A DNA stretch of 64,000 bases from Streptococcus parasanguinis (lineage in GTDB: Bacteria > Bacillota > Bacilli > Lactobacillales > Streptococcaceae), in assembly GCF_901875555.1 (NCBI RefSeq), contig NZ_CABFMD010000036.1, forward strand, positions 1 to 64,000, written 5' to 3'. The position numbers and the translations under genes were made by a program. Shown here piece by piece: positions 38,881-48,220 of this stretch. The notes beneath the pieces are model-generated. The model searched no databases. It saw only the letters and a list, made by a program, of their open reading frames with translations, and was not told the DNA's origin. Each line of letters begins with the position of its first letter. Position 1 is the first letter of the stretch.

Positions 38881-38901
38881 ATCCTCGTGACGGCGAGGAT
38901 C
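38881..38901 (+). terminator. Hairpin after mutS without T-tail
   Basis: GATCCTCG and CGAGGATC pair just after the mutS stop; the structured repeat E begins at once, where a T-tail would be expected. Confidence 0.6.
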
Positions 38902-38902
38902 T

Positions 38903-39136
38903 CAGATTGAAGACAAAGTCATCTTAGAAACTTTCCTTAGGTGAGTCCGGACGTCAGCGAACTTCTACGAAGTTCCATGACTTAGTTTTGAGCCTGAGGT
39001 CTCAAAACTCCCGAGTGCCTGAAACACAATTGTTTCAGGCACTTTTCTCACATCGGAAAGTTTCAGTAGATGATTGAATAACTATAACAAGTATCATTTT
39101 TATAGGATTTATTAGATTTGTATAAAAGAACAGCTT
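38903..39136 (+). repeat. Structured repeat family 2, copy E
   Basis: A 234-bp element also found at 59647-59890. Outer arms TCATCTTAGAAACTTTCC (38919-38936) and GGAAAGTTTCAGTAGATGA (39055-39073) are inverted. Inside are three hairpins: GAACTTC-TAC-GAAGTTC (38959-38975), AGTTTTGAG...CTCAAAACT (38984-39009) and GTGCCTGAAAC...GTTTCAGGCAC (39015-39042). The stems keep pairing despite base changes between copies. It has no coding frame. Confidence 0.85.
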
Positions 39137-39148
39137 ATATCCACTTTC

Positions 39149-39176
39149 AGATCCTTGTAGCACTAGGGGTCTTTTT
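39149..39176 (+). terminator. Terminator-like hairpin after repeat E
   Basis: AGATCCTTG and TAGGGGTCT pair imperfectly and are followed by TTTTTG. Confidence 0.5.
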
Positions 39177-39178
39177 GC

Positions 39179-39634
39179 TTAGTGGTTAGTAATGCTTTGA
39201 TTGATTTCTTGGACTTGTTTTTTGTAAAAATGATGGGAGACCAACCAGATAATCACGTAGACGAGGGTGAATTCGACAATGAGTGAGAAGTAAAATCCGA
39301 GTCGTGCTGGAAACCAGCCAGCCAAGGTAGCTAGAGGAATAAAACCAAGTAACATGAGCAGGTAGTGGCTCAGAGTAGCACGCAAGAGGCTCCAGTCTTT
39401 TTGAAAGAGGAGACTTCCCAAGCTAAAGAGGACCCCGATCGCACCCCAGATGAGGACGCAATAAAGCATGACCAGTGAGCCGTGAACATGATGCAAGAAC
39501 ATCCAGCGGCCAACAGCAGAATTAGGACTTAAGGGAAGGTACAACTCTGGTGAGAAGCGGTAGGAAAAGAAGATGGATAGGATGAGCCCGATGAGAATCC
39601 CTTTCAGGGCATCAGAAAATGATTGTTTTAGCAT
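39179..39634 (-). CDS. DUF3021-family membrane protein
   Basis: A 151-residue protein with four membrane helices (about residues 10-27, 47-73, 85-108 and 112-135), typical of DUF3021. It overlaps the LytTR gene upstream by seven bases. In S. mutans, membrane proteins paired with LytTR regulators (HdrM, BrsM) hold the regulator inactive; the same role is inferred here. Confidence 0.8.
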   Translation of the reverse strand: MLKQSFSDALKGILIGLILSIFFSYRFSPELYLPLSPNSAVGRWMFLHHVHGSLVMLYCVLIWGAIGVLFSLGSLLFQKDWSLLRATLSHYLLMLLGFIPLATLAGWFPARLGFYFSLIVEFTLVYVIIWLVSHHFYKKQVQEINQSITNH

Positions 39635-40068
39635 GATAATTTCTCCTTAATAGCTTTTAAATAACGACGGGAGGAGTAGGTCAGATTCCCGTTTTTGAGA
39701 TAGATTTGAACCGATCCTCCACTAGTGAAGTGCAGGTGATCGATTTCTTTTGTGTTGATAATTTCAGATTGGGAAATTTTGAGAAAGAAGGTCGGTAAGT
39801 CTTCGGATAGCTGATAGAGTGGTCCAGTTAGAATAAACTGATCTGACATGGTCTCACCAATCACTTGCCGATTTTCTATGTAAAAACGTTGGAATAGCTG
39901 ACTTTCGATCAGGTAAGCCTCCCCATCCTTTTTGGCACGTAAGCGCCCTTTTTGATCCAATTCTTCCACAAAGTCACGGATTTTCTCTACACGCGTAGAT
40001 AGTGTAGGTGCTGTAATCGTCACCGCTTCTTCTTGGAAATGGGAATCAATGTGTACTTCAACTTTCAT
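39628..40068 (-). CDS. LytTR-type DNA-binding regulator
   Basis: A 146-residue protein. Residues of about 50-146 form a LytTR domain (FFLKISQSEIINTKEIDHL and SSRRYLKAIKEKL). No receiver domain is present, so it is not a classic response regulator but resembles the LytTR regulatory systems such as HdrR and BrsR. The ribosome site AGGAGG is rather far from ATG (about 13 bases). The target is unknown; self-regulation and competence or bacteriocin genes are typical for the class. Confidence 0.8.
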   Translation of the reverse strand: MKVEVHIDSHFQEEAVTITAPTLSTRVEKIRDFVEELDQKGRLRAKKDGEAYLIESQLFQRFYIENRQVIGETMSDQFILTGPLYQLSEDLPTFFLKISQSEIINTKEIDHLHFTSGGSVQIYLKNGNLTYSSRRYLKAIKEKLSC

Positions 40069-40265
40069 AAAATCGTATCTTCCTCCTTTAGGTAAAGTCG
40101 GTTTTCCTGCTAGCCGGACTCCTTCTTTACATTACTATTAAACACTTTTTCCAAAGGGAAGACAAGGGGATTTGTTTATGTGGTCATTTTCTTTGCCTAT
40201 GCGGTTTTTAGGGAAGAAGATGGGACCAGCCTCCATTTTTTAAGAAAGGGAGTCCTGTGGATCTG

Positions 40266-40274
40266 TGGTATAAT
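40266..40274 (+). promoter_or_regulatory. mutL extended -10 promoter
   Basis: TGGTATAAT at 40266-40274, about 40 bases before the mutL start; no good -35. Confidence 0.6.
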
Positions 40275-40314
40275 AGAGCTACATGTATCGGTGAAAAAAG
40301 GTAAAGGAGCAGCT

Positions 40315-42258
40315 ATGTCACAGATTATTGAATTGCCAGAAGTCCTAGCCAACCAGATTGCGGCAGGTGAAGTAATTGAACGACCTGCTAGTGTGGTCAA
40401 GGAATTGGTTGAAAACTCGATCGATGCTGGAGCTAGCCAGATCGTCGTTGAAATCGAAGAAGCAGGATTGAAGTCGATTCGGATTACAGACAATGGGGAA
40501 GGGATAGCGCATGATGAGGTCGCTCTGGCCCTCCGTCGACATGCAACCAGCAAGATCAAGAGTCAAGCGGATCTTTTTCGCATTCGAACGCTTGGTTTTC
40601 GTGGTGAGGCCATGCCTTCCATTGCTTCTGTCAGTATTCTAACCCTTCTAACGGCGCAAGAAGGAGCTGCCTACGGAACCAAATTGGTCGCAAAGGGTGG
40701 CGAAATTGAGGAATTGGAGCCAGCGACAAGCCCTGTCGGGACCAAGATCACAGTGGAAGATCTCTTTTTTAATACCCCTGCTCGTCTCAAGTATTTAAAA
40801 AGCCAGCAGGCAGAGCTATCCCATATCGTGGATATTCTCAATCGCTTGAGCTTGGCCCATCCAGAGATTGCTTTCACCTTAATCAATGATGGAAAAGAAA
40901 TGACTAAAACAGCGGGGACTGGCAATCTCCGGCAAGCGATCGCGGGTGTTTATGGTCTGGCGTCTGCCAAGAAGATGGTGGCCATTGAAAATCGCGACCT
41001 AGATTTTGAAGTGACAGGCTTTGTGTCTTTGCCTGAATTGACTCGTGCCAATCGCAACTACATCAGTCTCTTTATCAACGGCCGTTACATCAAGAATTTC
41101 TTGCTCAATCGGGCTATTTTAGACGGCTATGGTAGTAAACTCATGGTGGGTCGCTTCCCGCTCGCGGTCATTCATATCCAGATCGACCCTTACTTAGCGG
41201 ATGTCAATGTTCACCCGACCAAGCAAGAGGTTCGTATCTCCAAAGAACGAGAACTGATGGCCTTGATCTCGCAAGCCATTGCGAATGCTCTGAAAGAGCA
41301 GGACCTAATTCCGGATGCTCTAGAAAATCTAGCCAAGTCGACCATTCGCCGAACAGAAAAGCCGGTACAGACAACCTTGCCTTTAAAAGAAAACCGCCTT
41401 TATTATGACCGAGAAAGTCAAGATTTCAAACTTCGACCAGAGGTGGCAGATCCTCAACTGCCTCTAACAGATGAGGTGGCTACAGATTCTACAAGCCAAG
41501 AAAAACCGGCAGAAAAACCGACAAGCGTGATCAAGTTTGCGGAAAGAAAGGCTGTGGTTTATGATGAACTGGATCACCCAGAGTTGGATCTGGCTAGTCT
41601 AGACAAGGCCTATGACAAGCTGGAGGGAGAGGAAGCATCGACCTTCCCAGAGTTGGAATATTTTGGACAGATGCATGGGACCTATCTCTTTGCCCAAGGC
41701 AATGGGGGCCTCTATATCATCGACCAACATGCGGCCCAAGAGCGGGTCAAATACGAAGAATACCGGGAGAGTATCGGGGATGTGGACGGCAGTCAACAAC
41801 AACTGCTGGTGCCTTATATCTTTGAATTCCCTGCAGATGATCTGATCCGCCTGCAACAGCGCAAACCCCTCCTAGAGGAAGTGGGAGTCTACCTGGAAGA
41901 ATATGGAGCCAACCAGTTAATCTTGCGGGAGCATCCGATCTGGATGAAGGAAGAAGAGATCGAGTCGGGCATCTATGAGATGTGTGACATGCTCCTCTTG
42001 ACTAAGGAAGTGTCGATCAAGAAATACCGGGCGGAGTTGGCTATCATGATGTCCTGCAAACGCTCCATCAAGGCCAACCACACCCTGGACGATTACTCTG
42101 CACGCGATCTGATCTATCAACTATCCCAATGCGACAACCCTTATAACTGTCCTCACGGCCGTCCCGTCTTGGTCAACTTCACCAAGTCGGACATGGAAAA
42201 GATGTTCCGACGCATTCAGGAAAATCACACTAGCCTACGAGAATTGGGCAAGTATTAA
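40315..42258 (+). CDS. mutL: DNA mismatch repair protein MutL
   Basis: ATG 40315 follows AAAGGAGC; a much longer in-frame start (40180) runs through the promoter and is rejected. The 647-residue protein (HexB) has a GHKL ATPase domain: [28 protein letters not shown] and [13 protein letters not shown]. The C-terminal [12 protein letters not shown] matches the DQHA-x2-E-x4-E endonuclease motif, so it should nick DNA in mismatch repair. Confidence 0.97.
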   Translation: MSQIIELPEVLANQIAAGEVIERPASVVKELVENSIDAGASQIVVEIEEAGLKSIRITDNGEGIAHDEVALALRRHATSKIKSQADLFRIRTLGFRGEAMPSIASVSILTLLTAQEGAAYGTKLVAKGGEIEELEPATSPVGTKITVEDLFFNTPARLKYLKSQQAELSHIVDILNRLSLAHPEIAFTLINDGKEMTKTAGTGNLRQAIAGVYGLASAKKMVAIENRDLDFEVTGFVSLPELTRANRNYISLFINGRYIKNFLLNRAILDGYGSKLMVGRFPLAVIHIQIDPYLADVNVHPTKQEVRISKERELMALISQAIANALKEQDLIPDALENLAKSTIRRTEKPVQTTLPLKENRLYYDRESQDFKLRPEVADPQLPLTDEVATDSTSQEKPAEKPTSVIKFAERKAVVYDELDHPELDLASLDKAYDKLEGEEASTFPELEYFGQMHGTYLFAQGNGGLYIIDQHAAQERVKYEEYRESIGDVDGSQQQLLVPYIFEFPADDLIRLQQRKPLLEEVGVYLEEYGANQLILREHPIWMKEEEIESGIYEMCDMLLLTKEVSIKKYRAELAIMMSCKRSIKANHTLDDYSARDLIYQLSQCDNPYNCPHGRPVLVNFTKSDMEKMFRRIQENHTSLRELGKY

Positions 42259-42278
42259 ACAAACAATAAAGGAAGATT

Positions 42279-42872
42279 ATGTACGAATACATTAAAGGAA
42301 TCTTAACGAAAATCACCGCCAAATACATCGTGGTGGAAACAGCTGGGATCGGCTATCTCTTGCATGTGGCCAATCCCTATGCCTACTCTGGCAAAATGAA
42401 TCAAGAGGTGCAAGTCTATCTGCACCAAGTGGTCCGTGAAGATGCTCACCTTCTCTATGGCTTTGCGACAGAAGAAGAGAAAAAGCTCTTTCTGAACTTG
42501 ATCTCAGTCTCTGGAATTGGCCCAGTATCAGCTCTGGCCATCATTGCTGCTGATGACAATGCAGGCCTTGTCCAAGCCATCGAAAGCAAGAACATCACCT
42601 ACTTGACCAAGTTTCCGAAGATCGGCAAGAAAACAGCCCAACAGATGGTCTTGGATCTGGAAGGTAAGATCAATCTTGACCTAGAAGATGCACCGGCTCA
42701 GACCAAAGCCAAAGCAGCAGAAGAAAACCAAGCCCTTGAGGAAGCCATGGAAGCCATGTTGGCATTGGGCTACAAGGCAACGGAACTCAAGAAAATCAAG
42801 AAATTCTTTGAAGGGACGACCGATACAGCAGAGAACTATATCAAGTCGGCTCTTAAGATGTTGGTGAAATAG
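42279..42872 (+). CDS. ruvA: Holliday junction branch migration protein RuvA
   Basis: A 197-residue protein with an N-terminal OB domain ([20 protein letters not shown]), tandem helix-hairpin-helix motifs ([15 protein letters not shown] and [19 protein letters not shown]) and a C-terminal three-helix domain that binds RuvB. ruvB is not adjacent. It lies 20 bases after mutL and ten before tag, an operon. Confidence 0.96.
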   Translation: MYEYIKGILTKITAKYIVVETAGIGYLLHVANPYAYSGKMNQEVQVYLHQVVREDAHLLYGFATEEEKKLFLNLISVSGIGPVSALAIIAADDNAGLVQAIESKNITYLTKFPKIGKKTAQQMVLDLEGKINLDLEDAPAQTKAKAAEENQALEEAMEAMLALGYKATELKKIKKFFEGTTDTAENYIKSALKMLVK

Positions 42873-42881
42873 GAGAAGTCT

Positions 42882-43448
42882 ATGCCAAAACGTTGTGGCT
42901 GGGTTAAAATGAACAACCCGCTCTATGTAGTCTACCATGATGAGGAGTGGGGACGTCCCCTCCATGATGACCAAGCGCTTTTTGAGTTGCTCTGTATGGA
43001 GACCTACCAGGCGGGACTTTCTTGGGAAACGGTGCTCAATAAACGCAAGGCTTTCCGTGAGGCTTTTCATGGCTATCACCTTCAACATGTTGCAGAGATG
43101 TCGGATGAGGAGCTGGAAGCTTTGTTAGATAATCCAGCCATCATCCGCAATCGTGCTAAGATCTTTGCAACGCGTGCCAATGCTCAAGCCTTTTTGCAAG
43201 TCCAAGCAGAGTTCGGCTCTTTTGATGCTTATCTCTGGTCTTTTGTTGAGGGGAAAACCATCAACAATGATGTCCCGGATTACCGGCTGGCTCCTGCGAA
43301 GACAGCTCTTTCCGAGAAGTTTGCTAAAGATCTCAAAAAGCGTGGTTTCAAGTTTACGGGTCCCGTTGCGGTCCTATCCTACCTACAAGCAGCAGGCCTC
43401 GTCAATGATCACGAGAATGATTGTGAATGGAAAAGTGGAAATAAGTGA
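42882..43448 (+). CDS. tag: DNA-3-methyladenine glycosylase I
   Basis: A 188-residue base-excision enzyme. The N-terminus RCGWV, the segment YHDEEWGRPLHDD and LLCMETYQAGLSWETVL near residue 43 are typical; the Glu of LCMETYQAGL binds 3-methyladenine. His and Cys in the C-terminal HENDCEW and near the N-terminus form the zinc site of Tag proteins. It is the last gene of the mutL-ruvA-tag run. Confidence 0.94.
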   Translation: MPKRCGWVKMNNPLYVVYHDEEWGRPLHDDQALFELLCMETYQAGLSWETVLNKRKAFREAFHGYHLQHVAEMSDEELEALLDNPAIIRNRAKIFATRANAQAFLQVQAEFGSFDAYLWSFVEGKTINNDVPDYRLAPAKTALSEKFAKDLKKRGFKFTGPVAVLSYLQAAGLVNDHENDCEWKSGNK

Positions 43449-43482
43449 CGTTAGATGACTAGAACATCAGAGAATATAGAAA

Positions 43483-43658
43483 AGAGGCTGGGACAAAAGT
43501 CCTAGCCTCTCAATTGTCTTTGGATTGTCGAGCAAGACGCAGTGGTTGAGTGGGCTCTACTACGCTGATTTCATCAGCTTTTACAGCCCTACTCAACTGT
43601 GCGGAGGTGGAACGACGAAATCGAATTCTAATGAATTACCGATTTCTGTCCCACTCTC
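43483..43658 (+). repeat. Dispersed repeat family 1, short copy C
   Basis: A 176-bp element with the same ends as copy B (AGAGGCTGGGACA and TCTGTCCCACTCTC) but a different core: CTACTACGCTGATTTCATC and the TTTTACAGCCCTACTCAAC block instead of the long core. The copy at the window start has this short core. It lies between convergent tag and the S66 gene. Confidence 0.9.
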
Positions 43659-44690
43659 TTATTTGCTATAGTCAAAGAGAATGACTTGCTTCTTTGCATC
43701 TACATACGCGTGGACTCCAAAGGGAACAATTGCTCTTGGTGTAGCATGGCCAACGTTTAGATTATAGACAATCGGGATATTGCTATCAATGGTGTCCATT
43801 AAAGCTTCCTTATAGTCGTCATAGAAGGTTTCATCCATAGGTTTTCCGACCAAGAGTCCACTAATGACTTCAAATATCCCAGTTTCTTTTAAAGCCTGCA
43901 ACATTTTTTTAAAATCATCAGGTTCAGGCTTTTCTTGACTTGTTTCTAGCAATAGAATCTTTCCTTCCCAGTCGGATAAGTCAGGGAAAAGTTTGTATTT
44001 TTGGCAGAGGTCTGTACTATCTGCGTGTAGAGAGTTGTCAAAAATATCATAGAGAGACTCAAGACAACCACCGAGAATTTCTCCCTCAAACTGAGCATTG
44101 CCTTGTAACAAGTCAAAACCTGTATTTGCATGGCTGACATGAGGTGTTCCCAAGGCTTTGGGACTAAAATCAGTCCGTTCCTCATACCAAACGTCACTAG
44201 GGCGAATTTCTGAGATTCTTCCCGTCTCAATCAATTCTTTAAAGTAGTGGAGGCTATATGGCAACATTTCTTTGTCTAACTCACAAATGTCTGCTAGAAA
44301 GGATTGCCCGTAAAAAGTCTTGATTCCTAGTTTATGCAACATGAGATGGTTCATGGTCGTATCCGAGAAACCGAGAAAAATCTTTGGTTTGATAACCTTT
44401 TGTAGTTGGTCATTTTCAAAAAGATAAGGTAGCAAGCGATATGTATCGTTTCCACCAATGGCGCATAGGATCATGTCGATGCTATCATCAGAAAAGGCCT
44501 GAATCAAATCCTCTGCACGAGCTTCAGGATGTTCTTTGATAAAATCTAAGCCTTTTAGCGAATGAGGTAAAAAGATAGGATTGAGTCCGAGGTCCTTGAG
44601 ACGTTGAATACCCAAGTCCACTTCGTGCTTGACAAAGTCTTCACCCATAGTCCCACTAGATAAACTTATAATACCAATAGTAGAAGTCAT
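43659..44690 (-). CDS. S66-family peptidase (LD-carboxypeptidase/MccF-like)
   Basis: A 343-residue protein. The nucleophile region reads ILCAIGGNDTYRLLPYLF near residue 74; MccF and LD-carboxypeptidases normally have Ser here, but this one has Thr. The other catalytic residues look present: Glu in LGGCLESLYD near 208 and His in LNVGHATPRAIVPFG near 313. It may cleave murein peptides or microcin-like nucleotide peptides; activity is uncertain because of the Thr. Its promoter has TGATACAAT on the minus strand (-10 hexamer 44725-44720), and AGGAGG precedes ATG. Confidence 0.85.
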   Translation of the reverse strand: MTSTIGIISLSSGTMGEDFVKHEVDLGIQRLKDLGLNPIFLPHSLKGLDFIKEHPEARAEDLIQAFSDDSIDMILCAIGGNDTYRLLPYLFENDQLQKVIKPKIFLGFSDTTMNHLMLHKLGIKTFYGQSFLADICELDKEMLPYSLHYFKELIETGRISEIRPSDVWYEERTDFSPKALGTPHVSHANTGFDLLQGNAQFEGEILGGCLESLYDIFDNSLHADSTDLCQKYKLFPDLSDWEGKILLLETSQEKPEPDDFKKMLQALKETGIFEVISGLLVGKPMDETFYDDYKEALMDTIDSNIPIVYNLNVGHATPRAIVPFGVHAYVDAKKQVILFDYSK

Positions 44691-44797
44691 ATATTATCCT
44701 CCTAGAAAAAATTGATGCTATTGTATCACAAAAGATGAGGGGAAACAACAAGAATTAGAGTCAGAAGAAAGCTTTTAGATTAAGAAAGTAGTAAAAA

Positions 44798-45001
44798 AGT
44801 AACCACTCGATATGGTTACTTCAGAATATAGGTAAGCTCTATCAACAATAGAAAATAGCCCTTTAGAAGTTGATTGCAACATAGTTAAAACTCTTAGGAA
44901 TGCTGATGTAATGATATTTCTAAGAGTTTTTACTTTATACTCTAAAAGAAAAAGATTGAAGAAAGTTACTTAAAATGGACTTTATCTTCAATCTGTTTTT
45001 T
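44798..45001 (+). other. Gap with three hairpins, two of them terminator-like
   Basis: Hairpin 1: AGTAACCA/TGGTTACT (44798-44820). Hairpin 2: AAAACTCTTAGGA/TTCTAAGAGTTTTT (44887-44931), T-tail. Hairpin 3: AGATTGAAGAAAGT/ACTTTATCTTCAATCT (44953-44994), followed by GTTTTTT, also T-rich on the other strand. No gene on the plus strand leads into them; a small RNA is possible, but no strong promoter was found. Confidence 0.5.
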
Positions 45002-45017
45002 AAATAATTTAGGAAAT

Positions 45018-45047
45018 TGTGTTAAAATGAAATGAAAATTACGAATA
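45018..45047 (+). promoter_or_regulatory. cinA promoters: extended -10 and ComX (cin) box
   Basis: TGTTAAAAT (about 45020-45028) is an extended -10 for the housekeeping sigma factor. TACGAATA at 45040-45047 is the exact core of the competence sigma factor ComX/SigX box, 18 bases before the cinA ATG. This fits late competence induction of cinA-recA, known in S. pneumoniae. Confidence 0.85.
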
Positions 45048-45065
45048 GTATAAGTGGGAGGCACC

Positions 45066-46334
45066 ATGAAGGCGGAAATTATTGCAGTTGGAACAGAAAT
45101 TCTAACAGGACAAATTGTCAATACCAATGCCCAATTCTTGTCTGAGAAATTAGCTAGTTTAGGGATTGATGTCTATTATCATGTGGCGGTAGGAGACAAT
45201 GAAGGACGTCTTTTAGCCACTATTGAAACGGCTTCAAAACGCAGCGATTTGGTGATTTTATGCGGTGGACTTGGTCCAACAGAGGATGATTTGACCAAGC
45301 AAACCCTTGCTAAGTTCTTAGGGAAAGAACTGGTTTTTGATCCGACAGTGCTTGCCAAACTTGACACCTTCTTTGCCAGTCGCCCTGATTATGTCCGGAC
45401 ACCCAATAATGAGCGACAAGCACAAATGATCGCTGGTTCAATCCCCCTTCAAAACCGTACAGGTCTCGCGGTTGGAGGTTTGATTGAAGTCGACGGAGTG
45501 ACCTATGTTGTTCTACCTGGTCCTCCAAGTGAGTTAAAACCCATGGTCAATGAACAACTGGTACCTCATTTAACAACAGGAGAGCAGCTCTTTTCTAGAG
45601 TTTTGCGCTTCTTTGGGATTGGGGAAAGCCAGCTGGTTACGATCCTAGCCGATATTATTGAAGAGCAGAGTGATCCGACAGTGGCTCCTTATGCCAAGAC
45701 AGGAGAAGTGACCTTGCGTCTGTCTACAAAGGCGAAAGATCAGGCAGAAGCAGATGCGAAGCTCGATGTCTTAGAAAAGGAAATCTTATCACGCCACACC
45801 CTGGATCATCAACCCTTGCAAGAGTTGTTTTACGGTTATGGAGATGACAATTCGATGGCCAAGGTTGCCTTTGATCTATTGAAACAGACTGGTAAGACCA
45901 TTACAGCTGCAGAAAGCCTGACAGCTGGACTCTTCCAAGCGACTCTGGCAGATTTTTCAGGGGCGTCCAGCATCTTCGCGGGTGGTTTTGTCACCTATAG
46001 CCTAGAAGAAAAAAGCAAGATGTTGTCTATTCCAGCTCAAGAGTTGGAGCAACATGGAGTCGTGTCTCATTTTACAGCCCAAGCCATGGCGTCACAGGCC
46101 CGTAAGTTAACAGGATCCGATTATGGTGTTAGCCTGACCGGAGTTGCGGGACCAGATAGCCTAGAAGGGCATCCGGCAGGGACCGTCTTTATCGGACTTG
46201 CGACTCCAAGTGGAGTGGATAGTGTCCAAGTCAATATCGCCGGACGTAGCCGGGCGGATGTCCGCGAAATTGCAGTCCTTCATGCCTTTAATTTGGTGCG
46301 CCTGGCTGTATTAAATGGTGAAAATTTGGTATAA
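45066..46334 (+). CDS. cinA: Competence/damage-inducible protein CinA
   Basis: ATG 45066 follows GGGAGG; a GTG at 45054 overlaps that site and is rejected. The 422-residue protein has an N-terminal MoaB/MogA-like domain ([20 protein letters not shown], then [12 protein letters not shown]) and a C-terminal CinA domain ([20 protein letters not shown], then [10 protein letters not shown]) with nicotinamide-nucleotide amidase-type residues. In pneumococcus CinA brings RecA to the membrane during competence. It is 119 bases upstream of recA and probably co-transcribed. Confidence 0.96.
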   Translation: MKAEIIAVGTEILTGQIVNTNAQFLSEKLASLGIDVYYHVAVGDNEGRLLATIETASKRSDLVILCGGLGPTEDDLTKQTLAKFLGKELVFDPTVLAKLDTFFASRPDYVRTPNNERQAQMIAGSIPLQNRTGLAVGGLIEVDGVTYVVLPGPPSELKPMVNEQLVPHLTTGEQLFSRVLRFFGIGESQLVTILADIIEEQSDPTVAPYAKTGEVTLRLSTKAKDQAEADAKLDVLEKEILSRHTLDHQPLQELFYGYGDDNSMAKVAFDLLKQTGKTITAAESLTAGLFQATLADFSGASSIFAGGFVTYSLEEKSKMLSIPAQELEQHGVVSHFTAQAMASQARKLTGSDYGVSLTGVAGPDSLEGHPAGTVFIGLATPSGVDSVQVNIAGRSRADVREIAVLHAFNLVRLAVLNGENLV

Positions 46335-46335
46335 T
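46330..46335 (+). promoter_or_regulatory. recA internal promoter
   Basis: TGGTATAAT (TATAAT at 46330-46335) overlaps the cinA stop codon. The 120-base leader has ACAGGAAA (46372) and TTTCCTGT (46424), which can pair. Confidence 0.6.
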
Positions 46336-46453
46336 GAAGCTTGTGCCAAATGAAGAATGATTCTACAAATGGACAGGAAATGAGCCTTTCAAATGACGGA
46401 AATCGTTGGTGAGTGGAGTGTATTTCCTGTATAGTAAAAAATAGGAGAAAAGA

Positions 46454-47599
46454 ATGGCGAAAAAACAGAAAAAATTAGATGAGATCTCTAAGAAATTTGG
46501 AGATGAGCGTGAAAAAGCGCTCAATGATGCCCTGAAGTTGATCGAAAAGGACTTTGGTAAAGGATCAATCATGCGTTTGGGCGAACGCGCGGAACAAAAA
46601 GTACAAGTGATGAGCTCTGGTTCATTGGCACTTGATATTGCCTTGGGTGCTGGAGGCTATCCAAAAGGTCGGATCATCGAAATCTATGGTCCAGAATCAT
46701 CAGGTAAAACAACCGTTGCCCTCCATGCAGTAGCTCAAGCACAAAAAGAAGGAGGTATTGCTGCCTTTATCGATGCTGAGCATGCCTTGGATCCGTCTTA
46801 TGCGGCCGCTCTTGGGGTCAATATTGATGAGCTCCTCTTGTCTCAACCAGACTCAGGGGAACAAGGGCTTGAAATTGCTGGTAAATTAATCGACTCAGGT
46901 GCCGTTGATTTGGTAGTTGTCGACTCTGTTGCAGCCTTGGTACCTCGTGCGGAAATCGATGGTGATATTGGAGATAGCCACGTTGGTTTGCAAGCGCGGA
47001 TGATGAGCCAAGCGATGCGCAAACTTGGAGCTTCCATCAATAAAACCAAGACCATTGCCATCTTTATCAACCAATTACGTGAAAAAGTAGGGATCATGTT
47101 TGGGAACCCTGAAACAACACCTGGTGGTCGTGCCCTTAAATTCTACGCTTCTGTTCGTTTAGATGTTCGTGGAAATACCCAAATTAAGGGGACTGGGGAC
47201 CAAAAAGATACCAATGTCGGTAAGGAAACCAAGATCAAGGTTGTGAAGAATAAGGTGGCTCCACCCTTCAAAGAAGCCATGGTTGAAATCATGTACGGGG
47301 AAGGAATTTCACGTACGGGTGAATTGCTGAAAATTGCGACCGACCTCGATTTGATCCAAAAAGCCGGCGCCTGGTATTCATACAATGGCGAAAAAATTGG
47401 TCAAGGATCTGAAAATGCTAAGAAATTCTTGGCAGATCACCCAGAAATTTTTGATGAAATTGACCACAAGGTTCGGGTTCATTTTGGGTTGATCGAAGAA
47501 GACGAAACAGTGAAACCCCTTGATAAAACTGAAGAAGAAGCTCCTTTTGCAGAAGAAGTAACACTAGATTTAGATGATGCGATTGAAATTGAAGATTAA
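46454..47599 (+). CDS. recA: Recombinase RecA
   Basis: A 381-residue recombinase. Walker A is [15 protein letters not shown] near residue 76, Walker B is [10 protein letters not shown] near 152, and the L1/L2 loops and the acidic C-terminus ([10 protein letters not shown]) are present. It is used in homologous recombination, transformation and SOS-like responses. It has its own promoter in addition to the competence promoter at cinA. Confidence 0.98.
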   Translation: MAKKQKKLDEISKKFGDEREKALNDALKLIEKDFGKGSIMRLGERAEQKVQVMSSGSLALDIALGAGGYPKGRIIEIYGPESSGKTTVALHAVAQAQKEGGIAAFIDAEHALDPSYAAALGVNIDELLLSQPDSGEQGLEIAGKLIDSGAVDLVVVDSVAALVPRAEIDGDIGDSHVGLQARMMSQAMRKLGASINKTKTIAIFINQLREKVGIMFGNPETTPGGRALKFYASVRLDVRGNTQIKGTGDQKDTNVGKETKIKVVKNKVAPPFKEAMVEIMYGEGISRTGELLKIATDLDLIQKAGAWYSYNGEKIGQGSENAKKFLADHPEIFDEIDHKVRVHFGLIEEDETVKPLDKTEEEAPFAEEVTLDLDDAIEIED

Positions 47600-47639
47600 T
47601 TTTTTTCAAAATAGGTCGCTAGACTGATGGTTTTTGTGT

Positions 47640-47666
47640 TATAATTTAATACGATAGTAATATCGT
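47640..47666 (+). promoter_or_regulatory. spx promoter with palindrome
   Basis: TGTTATAAT (TATAAT at 47640-47645) is an extended -10. ACGATAGTAATATCGT at 47651-47666 is an inverted repeat at about +1, a possible operator. Confidence 0.55.
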
Positions 47667-47686
47667 GTAGCGAAAGGAGTGCATGC

Positions 47687-48085
47687 ATGATTAAAATTTA
47701 TACAGTGTCAAGTTGTACTAGCTGTAAGAAAGCAAAGACTTGGCTCAACGCTCATCAGCTAACTTATAAAGAACAAAACCTCGGTAAGGAAGGGATCACC
47801 AAAGAAGAGTTATTGGATATCCTTACAAAGACTGAAAATGGAGTGGCAAGTATTGTCTCTTCAAAAAATCGTTACGCTAAAAATCTAGGAGTGGATATCG
47901 AAGACTTAAGTGTCAATGAAGTGATCGATATTATTATGGAAACACCTCGTATCCTTAAAAGTCCGATCTTGGTAGACGATAAACGCCTCCAAGTGGGTTA
48001 CAAAGAAGACGATATTCGTGCTTTCTTACCACGCTCCGTTCGAAATGTAGAAAATGCAGAAGCACGGATGCGTGCAGCACTTTAA
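47687..48085 (+). CDS. spx: Spx/ArsC-family regulator
   Basis: A 132-residue thioredoxin-fold protein with the redox motif CTSC at residues 10-13 (VSSCTSCKKAKTWL). The length and C-terminal segment (LPRSVRNVENAEARMRAAL) fit Spx, which binds the RNA polymerase alpha subunit and redirects transcription during thiol stress. Streptococci have more than one Spx, and which one this is cannot be told. A clear terminator follows. Confidence 0.92.
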   Translation: MIKIYTVSSCTSCKKAKTWLNAHQLTYKEQNLGKEGITKEELLDILTKTENGVASIVSSKNRYAKNLGVDIEDLSVNEVIDIIMETPRILKSPILVDDKRLQVGYKEDDIRAFLPRSVRNVENAEARMRAAL

Positions 48086-48091
48086 AGCGAT

Positions 48092-48125
48092 AAAAAATCA
48101 GGAACAGCTTGTTTCTGATTTTTTC
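48092..48125 (+). terminator. Intrinsic terminator after spx
   Basis: AAAAAATCAGGAACA and TGTTTCTGATTTTTT pair, followed by CTTG. Confidence 0.85.
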
Positions 48126-48220
48126 TTGTTCAAAATAGGAATGGATAGTAGTTTACTGCGCCAATTTATGAAATCTGTGATACAATATTTTAGAAAACAA
48201 TAACTAGTAAGGAATGAAAA

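Noticed and set aside
40180..40314. N-terminal extension of MutL
   Set aside because: The added 45 residues lie over the promoter (TATAAT at 40269); the MutL family begins at MSQIIELP.
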